Source of the DNA: Candidatus Zixiibacteriota bacterium
Lineage (GTDB): Bacteria > Zixibacteria > MSB-5A5 > GN15 > FEB-12
Assembly (NCBI GenBank): GCA_022571985.1
Contig: JACZWU010000001.1
Span: forward strand, 343,501 to 407,500
Length of the DNA stretch: 64,000 nt
Direction of reading: 5' to 3'
Each line of letters starts with the position of its first letter. Within the stretch, counting starts at the first letter, position 1. The notes beneath the pieces are model-generated. The model searched no databases and had not been told where the DNA came from. It saw nothing but the letters and a program-made list of their open reading frames with translations. This document shows, one piece after another, positions 54,895 to 64,000 of the stretch. Position numbers and translations under genes: made by a program.

Positions 54895-55278
54895 TTACTT
54901 TAAGTCTACGCTGGCACCAACCTCTTCGAGCTTGGCTTTGGCCTTTTCAGCTTCTTCTTTAGATACGCCTTCTTTGACCGCCACCGGAGCGCTTTCGACT
55001 AAGTCTTTGGCTTCTTTAAGCCCCAGCGAAGTCAGCTCTCGGACAACTTTAATAACCTGAATTTTCTTGTCACCTGCAGCCAGCAGCTGAACTGCAAATT
55101 CAGTTTGCTCTTCAACAACAGCAGCACCAGCAGCCGGTCCGGCCGCAATCGCTACCGGAGCAGCAGCAGTTACGTTAAACTTGTCTTCGATAGCCGTCTT
55201 TAAATCAGACAGCTCCATGGCATTCAATGTACCAATCTTATCAACAATTTCTTCAACAGCAGTAGCCACTTGTTTCAC
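54895..55278 (-). CDS. rplL: 50S ribosomal protein L7/L12
   Basis: [32 protein letters not shown]. Confidence 0.98.
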   Translation of the reverse strand: MKQVATAVEEIVDKIGTLNAMELSDLKTAIEDKFNVTAAAPVAIAAGPAAGAAVVEEQTEFAVQLLAAGDKKIQVIKVVRELTSLGLKEAKDLVESAPVAVKEGVSKEEAEKAKAKLEEVGASVDLK

Positions 55279-55316
55279 CTCACACTTTATTCAATTAATG
55301 TTTCAATTTTCTAAGT

Positions 55317-55841
55317 TTAATTTTCGCTCTTTTTCTTTTCTGCAAGCGCCTCAATCACGCCCAAAAGACCCTGGAAGAAAGCATCAACCAACATTGCCAC
55401 ATTCTTGACAGGAGCTTCGACTACCGAAGCAATCATGCCCAGTAGCTCGTCTTTAGAAGGCAGATCTGCGAGTTTCTGAATATCGCCGCCGGAAAATACT
55501 TCTTCTTCGACAACAAAAACCTTCATTCTCGGCAGCTCGCGCTCCTTAAATGAATCGTGCAGAATCTTGGCCGCCACAGCAGCATCTTCTTTGGTGAAAG
55601 CTATCGCCGTGGGACCGATCAGATGCTCGGCAATACCGCTAACTCCGGCCTGCTCTGAGGCAACCTTGACCAGAGTGTTCTTGGCTATAATAAATTTAAT
55701 ATCCTGCTCACGCAGTTTTTTGCGCAGGATTGTCATTTCAGCCACATTCAAACCCTGATAATCAGTTACGAAGTAAGCATTATTGCCAACAAACAACTCT
55801 TTGATGCGGGCAACTTCTTCTAATTTTTGTGCATTCGGCAT
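55317..55841 (-). CDS. rplJ: 50S ribosomal protein L10
   Basis: FVTDYQGLNVAEMTILRKKLREQDIKFIIAKNTLVK. Confidence 0.97.
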   Translation of the reverse strand: MPNAQKLEEVARIKELFVGNNAYFVTDYQGLNVAEMTILRKKLREQDIKFIIAKNTLVKVASEQAGVSGIAEHLIGPTAIAFTKEDAAVAAKILHDSFKERELPRMKVFVVEEEVFSGGDIQKLADLPSKDELLGMIASVVEAPVKNVAMLVDAFFQGLLGVIEALAEKKKSEN

Positions 55842-55870
55842 TTTCTAATAGCTCCGTTCAATAACCAATT

Positions 55871-56563
55871 TTATGACGTAAGTGAACTTTGGTCTAATTT
55901 TATTCCCGGACTCATTGTCGAGCAAATAGAAGCATTTAGCATATAGGTGCCCTTTGAAGTTGTAGGCTTGGCTTTTATGATAGCCTCTGCCAGAGTCCGC
56001 ACATTTTCAATTAACTTTTCTTTTTCGAAAGACATTTTGCCAACTGCGGCTGCAATATTGGCCTGCTTATCAACTCTAAACTCGATACGTCCGCCCTTGA
56101 GCTCCTTGACCGTCCGGCCTATGTCCATTGTAACCGTGCCTGCTTTGGGATTTGGCATCAGTCCCTTGGGGCCGAGTACTTTTCCGAGCTTACCGACAAC
56201 TTTCATCATATCCGGCGTTGCCACACAAACATCAAATTCTGCCCAGCCGCCTTTTATTCTATCCCCCAAATCTTCAGCTCCGACAACATCAGCACCTGCT
56301 TCGGTGGCCTCGGCAGCTTTTTCGCCCTGGGCAAAAACCGCTATGCGAATTGTTTTACCGGTTCCGTGAGGTAAAGCAACTGTGCCGCGAACCATCTGGT
56401 CAGCATGCTTGGGATTTACACCCAACCTGAATGCCACCTCCAGGGACTCATCAAATTTGCCTTTATTACCCTCTTTGAGAATATCCAGTGCTTCTTCCAA
56501 AGTGAATGACTTCAGAGGGTCAATCTTTTCACGATAAGCTTTGTATCTTTTTGATCTTTTCAT
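55871..56563 (-). CDS. rplA: 50S ribosomal protein L1
   Basis: MKRSKRYKAYREKID; LGPKGLMPNPKAGTVTMDIG. Confidence 0.97.
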   Translation of the reverse strand: MKRSKRYKAYREKIDPLKSFTLEEALDILKEGNKGKFDESLEVAFRLGVNPKHADQMVRGTVALPHGTGKTIRIAVFAQGEKAAEATEAGADVVGAEDLGDRIKGGWAEFDVCVATPDMMKVVGKLGKVLGPKGLMPNPKAGTVTMDIGRTVKELKGGRIEFRVDKQANIAAAVGKMSFEKEKLIENVRTLAEAIIKAKPTTSKGTYMLNASICSTMSPGIKLDQSSLTS

Positions 56564-56621
56564 ATCTCTTTCTCCCTGAAAGTCAAAATGCAATCAGGTG
56601 CAAACGAATATTTATTCGGCT

Positions 56622-57047
56622 CTAGTTGCCAACTACGATCCCCATGGAGCGGGCCGTTCCTTCTATTATGAGCATAGCCTGACTTATTGAAGAGGCGTTT
56701 AAGTCGACCATCTTTGTCTTGGCAATTTCTTCTACCTGCTCTTTGGTTACTTTGCCAACTTTATCCTTGTTGGGCACCCCGGAACCTTTTTGAATTTTTG
56801 CTGCTCTCTTTAACAACGTTGACGCCGGCGGTGTTTTGGTTATAAACGAAAACGACTTATCCGTATAGACCGAAATTATGACCGGGGTCAGTATCCCCTC
56901 TCCGTCCTTGGTTCTGGCGTTAAATGCTTTGCAAAATTCCATAATGTTAACGCCACGCTGACCCAAAGCCGGACCCACCGGAGGAGCCGGAGTTGCCTGG
57001 CCGGCCGGAATTTGAAGCTTAATATATCCTGTTACTTTTTTACCCAT
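56622..57047 (-). CDS. rplK: 50S ribosomal protein L11
   Basis: [37 protein letters not shown]. Confidence 0.98.
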   Translation of the reverse strand: MGKKVTGYIKLQIPAGQATPAPPVGPALGQRGVNIMEFCKAFNARTKDGEGILTPVIISVYTDKSFSFITKTPPASTLLKRAAKIQKGSGVPNKDKVGKVTKEQVEEIAKTKMVDLNASSISQAMLIIEGTARSMGIVVGN

Positions 57048-57060
57048 TTTCCTATAACCA

Positions 57061-57636
57061 CTAATTTTTTCCTTTGGCTGCCTCTACCTGCAGAAAATCA
57101 AGTTCTACAGGAGTAGGTCTGCCAAAAATTGAGACCATTACTTTTATCTTCTTGCGTTCCAAATTTACTTCGCTGACCGTACCTGAAAAATCATTAAAAG
57201 GTCCGTCGATGACCTTTACTGCATCACCCGCCTGATAGGGCACATTGGTCGGCTCTTCGGTGCGACTGCGGTCAATCTGACCGACAATTCGCTCGACTTC
57301 AACCTCTTTTAACGGCACCGGCTTGCCGCCGCCACCGACAAAATTGGTTATTCCGGGTGTATTAATTACCAGGTCCTGGGTACGCTTGTCCAGAGCTACT
57401 TCAATCAAAATATAACTTGGCAGAAACTTCTTATTGGAAGTCGTCCTTTTGCCATGCTTCATTTCAGTAACTTCTTCAGTCGGAACCAGAATCTGGCCGA
57501 ATTTTTCCTGAAGTCCGGCGTTTTCCACGTTTGACTCCAGATACCTCTTAGCTTTCTGCTCGTGGCCGGAATAGGTGTGTATGGCGTACCAGCGCAGAGT
57601 CGTTGTAGTTTTCTCAGCCTCCACTGCCACCGCCAA
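57061..57636 (-). CDS. nusG: Transcription termination/antitermination protein NusG
   Basis: [45 protein letters not shown]; non-ATG start. Confidence 0.96.
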   Translation of the reverse strand: MAVAVEAEKTTTTLRWYAIHTYSGHEQKAKRYLESNVENAGLQEKFGQILVPTEEVTEMKHGKRTTSNKKFLPSYILIEVALDKRTQDLVINTPGITNFVGGGGKPVPLKEVEVERIVGQIDRSRTEEPTNVPYQAGDAVKVIDGPFNDFSGTVSEVNLERKKIKVMVSIFGRPTPVELDFLQVEAAKGKN

Positions 57637-57811
57637 AAATAGTTGTGACTATCAGTGTTAAAACCTTGTCCACAATTCCAATAAAGATAGCCACGATAAA
57701 TGAGACTATGATTACGACTATAGTCGAACCAGTAAGCTCGTCCTTGGAAGGCCAACTGACCTTCTTCAGCTCCACAGAAACTTCTTTTAGAAAACGTTTG
57801 AATTTATTCAT
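57614..57811 (-). CDS. secE: Preprotein translocase subunit SecE
   Basis: [42 protein letters not shown]. Confidence 0.95.
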   Translation of the reverse strand: MNKFKRFLKEVSVELKKVSWPSKDELTGSTIVVIIVSFIVAIFIGIVDKVLTLIVTTIFGGGSGG

Positions 57812-57832
57812 TTCAACTCAATCTATAGATTT

Positions 57833-57906
57833 CAGGCCAGGGGGGACTCGAACCCGCAACATCCGGTTTTGGAGACCGGCGCTCTACCAATTGGAGCTAC
57901 TGGCCT
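57833..57906 (-). tRNA. tRNA-Trp(CCA)
   Basis: AGGCCAGTAGCTCCAATTGGTAGAGC GCCGGTCTCCAAAACCGGATGTTGCGGGTTCGAGTCCCCCCTGGCCTG; loop CTCCAAA. Confidence 0.94.
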
Positions 57907-57920
57907 ATTCAGCATCTTTA

Positions 57921-58073
57921 TTATCTCGTCTCCTTGTGCTTCGTATGCTTATTGCAAAACGAGCAATACTTTCTATTTTCAACGCGGTCAGGATGTGTCC
58001 GCTTATTTTTGGTCGAATTATAGTTGCGGCGCTTACACTGTTCGCACGCTAAAATTATTATATCCCTCGTCAT
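57921..58073 (-). CDS. rpmG: 50S ribosomal protein L33 (50 aa; below ORF-track size cutoff)
   Basis: Manual translation [50 protein letters not shown]. Confidence 0.97.
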   Translation of the reverse strand: MTRDIIILACEQCKRRNYNSTKNKRTHPDRVENRKYCSFCNKHTKHKETR

Positions 58074-58094
58074 AAATTATTCTCTCTGTTCTAC

Positions 58095-59309
58095 TTATCC
58101 TTCAATCACTTCACTGACAACGCCGGCGCCGACTGTCTTGCCACCCTCGCGGATGGCAAAACGAAGCTCTTTCTCAATTGCTATGGGCATTATCAACTCA
58201 ACATCCATGGTTACATTATCGCCGGGCATGACCATCTCAACTCCACTGGGAAGCTGGGCTATGCCGGTTACATCCGTTGTCCTGAAATAAAACTGTGGAC
58301 GATAACCTGTGAAAAACGGGGTGTGGCGACCACCCTCTTCTTTGGTCAATATATATACTTCTGCCTTAAACTTGGTGTGAGGCTTGATCGATCCCGGCTT
58401 GGCCAGTACCATGCCGCGCTCGATATCTTCACGATTGACGCCTCTTAAAAGAAGACCAACATTATCGCCGGCACGACCCTCATCAAGAAGCTTACGAAAC
58501 ATCTCTACGCCGGTTACGACCGTCTTAGTGGTGTCTTTGATACCAACCACTTCGACTTCTTCGCCGACCTTGACTATGCCGCGATCTATACGGCCGGTGC
58601 CCACTGTGCCGCGACCCGTTATCGAAAAGACATCTTCAATCGGCATCAAAAAGGGCTTGTCTATCTCACGCTTAGGCTCCGGGATATATTCATCTAAAGC
58701 CGTTATCAACTCAACTATCGATTTGAAAGCCGCATCATCAAGACTCTTCGATTCATCCAAGCCGGCTGTCATGGCCTGCAAGGCTGAACCACGGATTACA
58801 GGTATATCATCACCCGGAAACTCATAGACGCTTAAAAGCTCTCTGACTTCAAGCTCTACTAAGTCCAATAGCTCCGGGTCATCGACCTGGTCGACTTTAT
58901 TCATATAAACTATGATAAAAGGAACGCCAACCTGACGGGCTAAAAGAATATGCTCACGGGTCTGAGGCATAGGGCCGTCAGATGCTGATACCACCAGAAT
59001 GGCTCCATCCATCTGAGCTGCGCCGGTTATCATGTTCTTGACATAGTCCGCGTGACCGGGACAGTCAACGTGGGCATAGTGACGATTCTCTGATTCGTAT
59101 TCTACGTGAGAGGTGGCAATGGTGATGCCTCTTTCACGCTCTTCGGGAGCGTTATCTATCGAGTCGAACGAACGGACCTCGGTGTTACCGCTCTTGCGTG
59201 CCAAATACATGGTCATCGCCGCGGTCAGAGTTGTCTTTCCGTGATCAACATGACCGATAGTACCTACATTTACATGTGGTTTCGTGCGCTCAAATTTCGC
59301 CTTGGCCAT
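58095..59309 (-). CDS. tuf: Elongation factor Tu, copy 2 (secE-nusG cluster)
   Basis: Nearly identical to the 42252..43466 product. Confidence 0.99.
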   Translation of the reverse strand: MAKAKFERTKPHVNVGTIGHVDHGKTTLTAAMTMYLARKSGNTEVRSFDSIDNAPEERERGITIATSHVEYESENRHYAHVDCPGHADYVKNMITGAAQMDGAILVVSASDGPMPQTREHILLARQVGVPFIIVYMNKVDQVDDPELLDLVELEVRELLSVYEFPGDDIPVIRGSALQAMTAGLDESKSLDDAAFKSIVELITALDEYIPEPKREIDKPFLMPIEDVFSITGRGTVGTGRIDRGIVKVGEEVEVVGIKDTTKTVVTGVEMFRKLLDEGRAGDNVGLLLRGVNREDIERGMVLAKPGSIKPHTKFKAEVYILTKEEGGRHTPFFTGYRPQFYFRTTDVTGIAQLPSGVEMVMPGDNVTMDVELIMPIAIEKELRFAIREGGKTVGAGVVSEVIEG

Positions 59310-59357
59310 AACAGCTATATTCCTTTCGTTTACCTACTTAACTTCAAAATTTAAACA

Positions 59358-59430
59358 AGCCCAGAACCAGGATTGAACTGGTGACCTCATCCTTACCAAG
59401 GATGTGCTCTACCAACTGAGCTATCTGGGC
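59358..59430 (-). tRNA. tRNA-Thr(GGT)
   Basis: GCCCAGATAGCTCAGTTGGTAGAGC ACATCCTTGGTAAGGATGAGGTCACCAGTTCAATCCTGGTTCTGGGCT; loop TTGGTAA. Confidence 0.94.
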
Positions 59431-59479
59431 CGAAATTTCTTCAGCCAAAAAAAATGCCTTTTTATAGGCAAGATGGCAA

Positions 59480-59517
59480 TGTATAAGTATTTACAAGATT
59501 TTGTCAAGCGCATTTTC
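59480..59517 (-). promoter_or_regulatory. Sigma70-type promoter for the tRNA-Thr-tuf-rpmG-tRNA-Trp-secE... transcript
   Basis: Minus strand TTGACA-N16-TATACA just upstream of tRNA-Thr. Confidence 0.6.
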
Positions 59518-59854
59518 TATCGAATCACAAATTTAATATCAAAAAACCGGACATTCTTTGCCATTTGCTTATTTCGGCAAAAAACTGTTCAAATTTAGCA
59601 CAATTTGTGGTTTTTCCGCACAGGCAGAACGCCACCCGACCCGTTAAACATTTGAGACACAACAGTTTAAACTAGAACAGATGCTGCTGAACAGAAATTT
59701 TAGGCAATTCGCTAATTTTCTCTTTTTTTTCATAATCTCGCCCCTGGTAAAGAGCAAGAAATCATACTTGTATAATTTGACGGATTTTCTATCTTATTAT
59801 GATATTTACAGGCATTAAGTACACTCTAAACTTTCCTAATTGAAAGGTTGATTT

Positions 59855-62242
59855 ATGCCTAGAGGTAATCCATTTGCATTGCAACAGCTTACTATTCTTC
59901 TCGTTGTTTTAGTTTCTCTAACAGCACAAACAGCATATTCACAAAAACCAATCAAATCAATGGATTTGAATGATAATCTGTCAAATGTCCGGATAACTAA
60001 AAATATCACCTCAATGCCCTTGGCTTTTACTGCCAATCAGGGTCAATGGGACGATAAGGTTAAGTTTAGGGCCAATGCCGGTGGAGCTACCATGTGGTTC
60101 GGTCCCGACGGTGCCTACTACCAATTCAGTCGCAGAATCGAAACTGAGGATAAAGCTCCATACTCTATTGCGGAAAAACGGTATGGTTTGATGCCAGATG
60201 AAATGATGGATAGACAATCGTACTCTGTAGAAACTATGATGATCAAAGCCACATTTGTGGGAGCCAATCCAAATCCACAAATGACCGGCGTTGATATGAT
60301 GGAGTACAAATGTAACTACTTCATCGGCAATGATCCGAACGAATGGCATACCGATGTTCCCAACTACTCTGCCGTATTGTACGAAGAAATATATGACGGT
60401 ATAAACTTGAAGTACTACGGCAACGGCAGGCAGATGGAGTATGATTTTATCGTCTCCCCCGGCGCTGACTATTCGCAGATAATGATACAGTATGAAGGCG
60501 CTGAATCCATCTCGATTAATACAAGTGGAGAGCTGGTAGTTACAACAAAATGGGGTAAAGTGATTGAGCAACGCCCTGTTATTTATCAGATAGAAAACAA
60601 CTCCCGTATTGCTGTCACCGGTGAATATAAAATGATGGATGATAATTCATTCGGGTTTGAGCTCAGTAGCAGCTATAACCCGGCGTTGCCACTGGTAATT
60701 GACCCTCTGTTATCTTACAGTACATACCTAGGGGGGAGCGACACTGATGCTGGTTATGGCATTGCGGTGGATGGTTCCGGCAACGCCTATATTACCGGCT
60801 CGACAGTTTCCGCGGATTTCCCAAGCGAAGGAGAATATCAAGCAGATCAGAGCGGTCAGGACGCCTTCGTGACCAAATTAAATCCTTCTGGCAATGCATT
60901 GGTTTACAGCACCTACCTGGGGGGAACTAGTGACGAATATGGCTATAGAATCGCCGTAGACCATTCCGGCAACGTCTATATTACCGGCGCGACGATTTCC
61001 TCGGATTTTCCAACCAAGGAAGAATACCAAACCTATCAGGGTGCTGTTGATGGCTTTGTAACAAAACTAAATAGTACCGGTGATTCTTTAGTCTACAGCA
61101 CTTACCTGGGGGGAACTAGTGACGAATATGTCTCGGGCATTGCAGTGGACGGTTCCGGCAATGCCTATATTACAGGCGTCACTTTTTCCACCGATTTTCC
61201 AATCGAAGGAGCATACCAAACCTATCAGGGTGACTGGGATGCTTTTGTAACCAAACTGAATCCTGCCGGTAGTGCTCTAGTATACAGCACCTACCTGGGG
61301 GGAAGTGGTCTTGATTTTAGCGGTGGCATTGCTTTGGACGTATCCGGCAATGCCTATATTACAGGCGTCACTTTTTCCACCGATTTTCCAATCGAAGGAG
61401 CATACCAAACCTATCAGGGTGACTGGGATGCCTTTGTTACGAAACTAAACAATTCCGGCGATTCCTTAGTGTTCAGCACCTACCTTGGGGGAAGCAGTAG
61501 TGATGTTGGCCAAGACATCGCCGTGGACAGTACAGGTAATGTTTATATAACTGGTCTTACTCTTTCCACCGATTTCCCAATCGAAGGAGCATTTCAGGCC
61601 ACTCCGGGTGGTCAGGATGCCTTCGTAACAAAACTGAATTCTTCCGGCAATGCTTTAGTTTATAGCACCTACCTGGGGGGAGGTGGTAATGACGAAAGCT
61701 TCGGTATTACAGTCGATGGTTCCGGCAATGCTTATATTACCGGCTATACTCGTTCAACCGATTTTCCAACCGAGGGTACAAACCAAACTTATCAAGGTGA
61801 ACAAGATGCCTTCGTGACCAAACTAGATTCTTCCGGTAGTGCTTTGGCTTACAGCACATACCTAGGGGGGGGTGGTAGAGACAATGCCTGGGACATCGCA
61901 GTGGATGGTTCCGGCAATGCTTATTTAGTAGGAAAGACTTGGTCCACCGATTTTCCAACCGAGGGAGAATTCCAGACCTTTCAGGGTAGCTCTGATGTTT
62001 TTGTGTCCAAATTTACTACCAATTGCTGTGTCGGCAATCGTGGTGACTTAAACGGCGATGGAGATGACGCCAATATTCTCGACCTGACATTCGCAGTTGA
62101 CAGAATTTTCCGAGGCGGGTCGGCGTCTCTCTGCCCGGAAGAAGGAGATGCTAACGGAGATAGCGACCCAACCAACATCCTGGACTTGACGTTTCTGGTA
62201 GACAGAATATTCCGCGGCGGCCCGCCACCGGGATCATGCTGA
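59855..62242 (+). CDS. Secreted SBBP (beta-propeller) repeat protein with C-terminal dockerin-like tail
   Basis: TANQGQWDDKVKFRANAGGATMWFGPDGAYYQF N-domain; repeats YSTYLGGS..D.G.GIAVDGSGNAYITG.T.STDFP; ends GDLNGDGDDANILDLTFAVDRIFRGG...PPPGSC. Confidence 0.92.
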   Translation: MPRGNPFALQQLTILLVVLVSLTAQTAYSQKPIKSMDLNDNLSNVRITKNITSMPLAFTANQGQWDDKVKFRANAGGATMWFGPDGAYYQFSRRIETEDKAPYSIAEKRYGLMPDEMMDRQSYSVETMMIKATFVGANPNPQMTGVDMMEYKCNYFIGNDPNEWHTDVPNYSAVLYEEIYDGINLKYYGNGRQMEYDFIVSPGADYSQIMIQYEGAESISINTSGELVVTTKWGKVIEQRPVIYQIENNSRIAVTGEYKMMDDNSFGFELSSSYNPALPLVIDPLLSYSTYLGGSDTDAGYGIAVDGSGNAYITGSTVSADFPSEGEYQADQSGQDAFVTKLNPSGNALVYSTYLGGTSDEYGYRIAVDHSGNVYITGATISSDFPTKEEYQTYQGAVDGFVTKLNSTGDSLVYSTYLGGTSDEYVSGIAVDGSGNAYITGVTFSTDFPIEGAYQTYQGDWDAFVTKLNPAGSALVYSTYLGGSGLDFSGGIALDVSGNAYITGVTFSTDFPIEGAYQTYQGDWDAFVTKLNNSGDSLVFSTYLGGSSSDVGQDIAVDSTGNVYITGLTLSTDFPIEGAFQATPGGQDAFVTKLNSSGNALVYSTYLGGGGNDESFGITVDGSGNAYITGYTRSTDFPTEGTNQTYQGEQDAFVTKLDSSGSALAYSTYLGGGGRDNAWDIAVDGSGNAYLVGKTWSTDFPTEGEFQTFQGSSDVFVSKFTTNCCVGNRGDLNGDGDDANILDLTFAVDRIFRGGSASLCPEEGDANGDSDPTNILDLTFLVDRIFRGGPPPGSC

Positions 62243-62387
62243 CGGGTGCCCAATTGGGTTTATATGGTCCATTCTCAAAAGGATTTAAAAAGAAAAATCT
62301 TGCATAATCTGTCGTAATATCTATCTTAATATGTCAATTTATAGGCTTTAAGTTCGCTCTAAACTTTCTTAGCAGAAAGGAAGATTT

Positions 62388-64000
62388 ATGCTTAAAGGTA
62401 ATTCGTCCTATCGCGGATTTTTCAAAAAAATCAATCTAATCATTATCTTTGTCATTCTTCTTGTCTCTTCAGCAGTTCAAACAGCTTCTTCAAAAGAATC
62501 AATCGTAAAAGATAATTTGTCAAACGTCCAGATAAACAGAAGTATTGCTTCACTGCCGCTGGCTTTTACTGCCAATCAGGGTCAATGGGACGATAAGGTT
62601 CTGTTTCGGGCTAATGCCGGCGGAGCCACAATGTGGTTTGCATCCGACGGCGCCTACTACCAATTTATTAGAACAATTGAATCAGAAGATGGTGATCCCA
62701 TTTCTATTGTAGATAAGCGTTTCGGCATGGTACCGGACGATATTTTAGATAGAAGGCCGAAAGCTGTTGAAACTATGATGATCAAAGCCACATTTGTGGG
62801 AGCCAATCCAAATCCACAAATGACCGGCGTTGATATGATGGAGTACAAATGTAACTACTTCATCGGCAATGATCCGAACGAATGGCATACCGATGTTCCC
62901 AACTACTCTGCCGTATTGTACGAAGAAATATATGACGGTATAAACTTGAAGTACTACGGCAACGGCAGGCAGATGGAGTATGATTTTATCGTCTCCCCCG
63001 GCGCTGACTATTCCCAAATAATGATACAGTATGAGGGGGCAGAATCAATCTCAATAAATGATAATGGTGATCTCGTAGTTGAAACTAAATGGGGTGAAGT
63101 AGTCGAACAACGCCCTCTGATTTATCAGTTAGAAAATGACTCCCGTATTGCAATTGCCGGTGAATACCGAATGATGAGTGACAATTCTTTCGGGTTTGAG
63201 CTCAGCAGCAGCTATAACCCGGTGTTGCCACTGGTAATTGACCCTCTGTTATCTTACAGCACTTATCTGGGAGGCGATGCATATGATTACGGAGTTGACA
63301 TTGCAGTGGACGGTTTTGGCAATGCCTATATCACCGGCCAGACTTATTCAACCGATTTCCCAACCGAAGGAGCATATCAAAGCACCCTTCAGGGTGGAGA
63401 TAGAGATGCCTTTGTGACCAAACTAAATTCTTCCGGCAACGCATTGGTATACAGTACTTATTTAGGAGGCAGTATTTATGAACATGGCAAGAGCATCGCA
63501 CTGGACAAGTTTGGCAATGTTTATATTGCCGGCATTACTTATTCCTCCGATTTCCCTGTCAAGAATGCTTATCAAAGATATAAAAGTGGTAATGAAGAGG
63601 GTTTCGTGACCAAACTCAATTCAGCCGGTAATGCTTTGGTTTACAGCACCTACCTGGGGGGTAGAAACGCTGATATGTGCTGGGATATAGCACTGGACTC
63701 TGCCGGAAATGCCTATATCACAGGCCATACTACTTCCAACGATTTTCCCACCAAAGGAGCGTATCAAGCCACCTATCAGGGTGGCACCGATGCCTTTGTA
63801 ACCAAACTAAATTCTACCGGCGACTCTTTGGTTTACAGCACATATCTGGGCGGAAGTGACTCAGAAATAGGCTTTGGCATCGCTGTGGACGGTTCCGGTA
63901 ATGCTTATGTTGCAGGCCGTACTTATTCCACCGATTTCCCAACCCAGGGAGAATATCAATCCAATCAGGGTGACCTGGATGCTTTCGTAACCAAACTAAA
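62388..64000 (+). CDS. Second SBBP repeat protein, paralog of the preceding gene (partial, runs off window end)
   Basis: Manual translation from ATG 62388: MLKGNSSYRGFFKKINLIIIFVILLVSSAVQTASSKESIVKDNLSNVQINRSIASLPLAFTANQGQWDDKVLFRANAGGATMWF...; not in ORF track because it lacks a stop in the window. Confidence 0.9.
   Translation, partial: MLKGNSSYRGFFKKINLIIIFVILLVSSAVQTASSKESIVKDNLSNVQINRSIASLPLAFTANQGQWDDKVLFRANAGGATMWFASDGAYYQFIRTIESEDGDPISIVDKRFGMVPDDILDRRPKAVETMMIKATFVGANPNPQMTGVDMMEYKCNYFIGNDPNEWHTDVPNYSAVLYEEIYDGINLKYYGNGRQMEYDFIVSPGADYSQIMIQYEGAESISINDNGDLVVETKWGEVVEQRPLIYQLENDSRIAIAGEYRMMSDNSFGFELSSSYNPVLPLVIDPLLSYSTYLGGDAYDYGVDIAVDGFGNAYITGQTYSTDFPTEGAYQSTLQGGDRDAFVTKLNSSGNALVYSTYLGGSIYEHGKSIALDKFGNVYIAGITYSSDFPVKNAYQRYKSGNEEGFVTKLNSAGNALVYSTYLGGRNADMCWDIALDSAGNAYITGHTTSNDFPTKGAYQATYQGGTDAFVTKLNSTGDSLVYSTYLGGSDSEIGFGIAVDGSGNAYVAGRTYSTDFPTQGEYQSNQGDLDAFVTKL

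Noticed and set aside
55842-55870. L10-leader regulatory RNA between rplA and rplJ
   Set aside because: Gap of only 29 nt is too short for a standard L10 leader.
60011-60571. 186-aa minus ORF and related antisense ORFs in the SBBP genes
   Set aside because: Antisense shadows, repeated only because the sense sequence is duplicated.

Overview
The window looks like bacterial chromosome from a Gram-negative-type lineage. The style (dockerin-tailed secreted proteins, OM barrels) suggests the FCB/Zixibacteria-like candidate phyla, but that placement is inference only. Left third (1-27 kb): mixed envelope and housekeeping genes, including an MA-type peptidase/TolB-propeller/barrel protein, a heptosyltransferase-GmhB fusion, uppP, an SNF transporter, an NtrC-type regulator with degenerate ATPase motifs, a sugar transferase, an M48 peptidase, dockerin-tailed secreted proteins, a 1225-aa beta-helix protein, apt, acyP, surE, gpsA, plsY and three tRNAs. 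Middle (27-59 kb): one essentially uninterrupted minus-strand block joining tRNA-Thr-tuf-rpmG-tRNA-Trp-secE-nusG-rplKAJL-rpoBC with the str, S10, spc and alpha operons. rpsD is missing from its usual place, and S3, L22 and L17 carry long low-complexity tails. Right end (59.8-64 kb): two tandem SBBP-repeat proteins sharing a perfect 245-nt block, consistent with recent gene conversion. No CRISPR array, transposase, phage or recognisable defence system was seen. The most notable items are the degenerate bEBP, the GT9-GmhB fusion, the shared C-terminal dockerin tail, the SBBP gene-conversion tract, possible attenuator-like leaders at fusA and uppP, and the missing rpsD.
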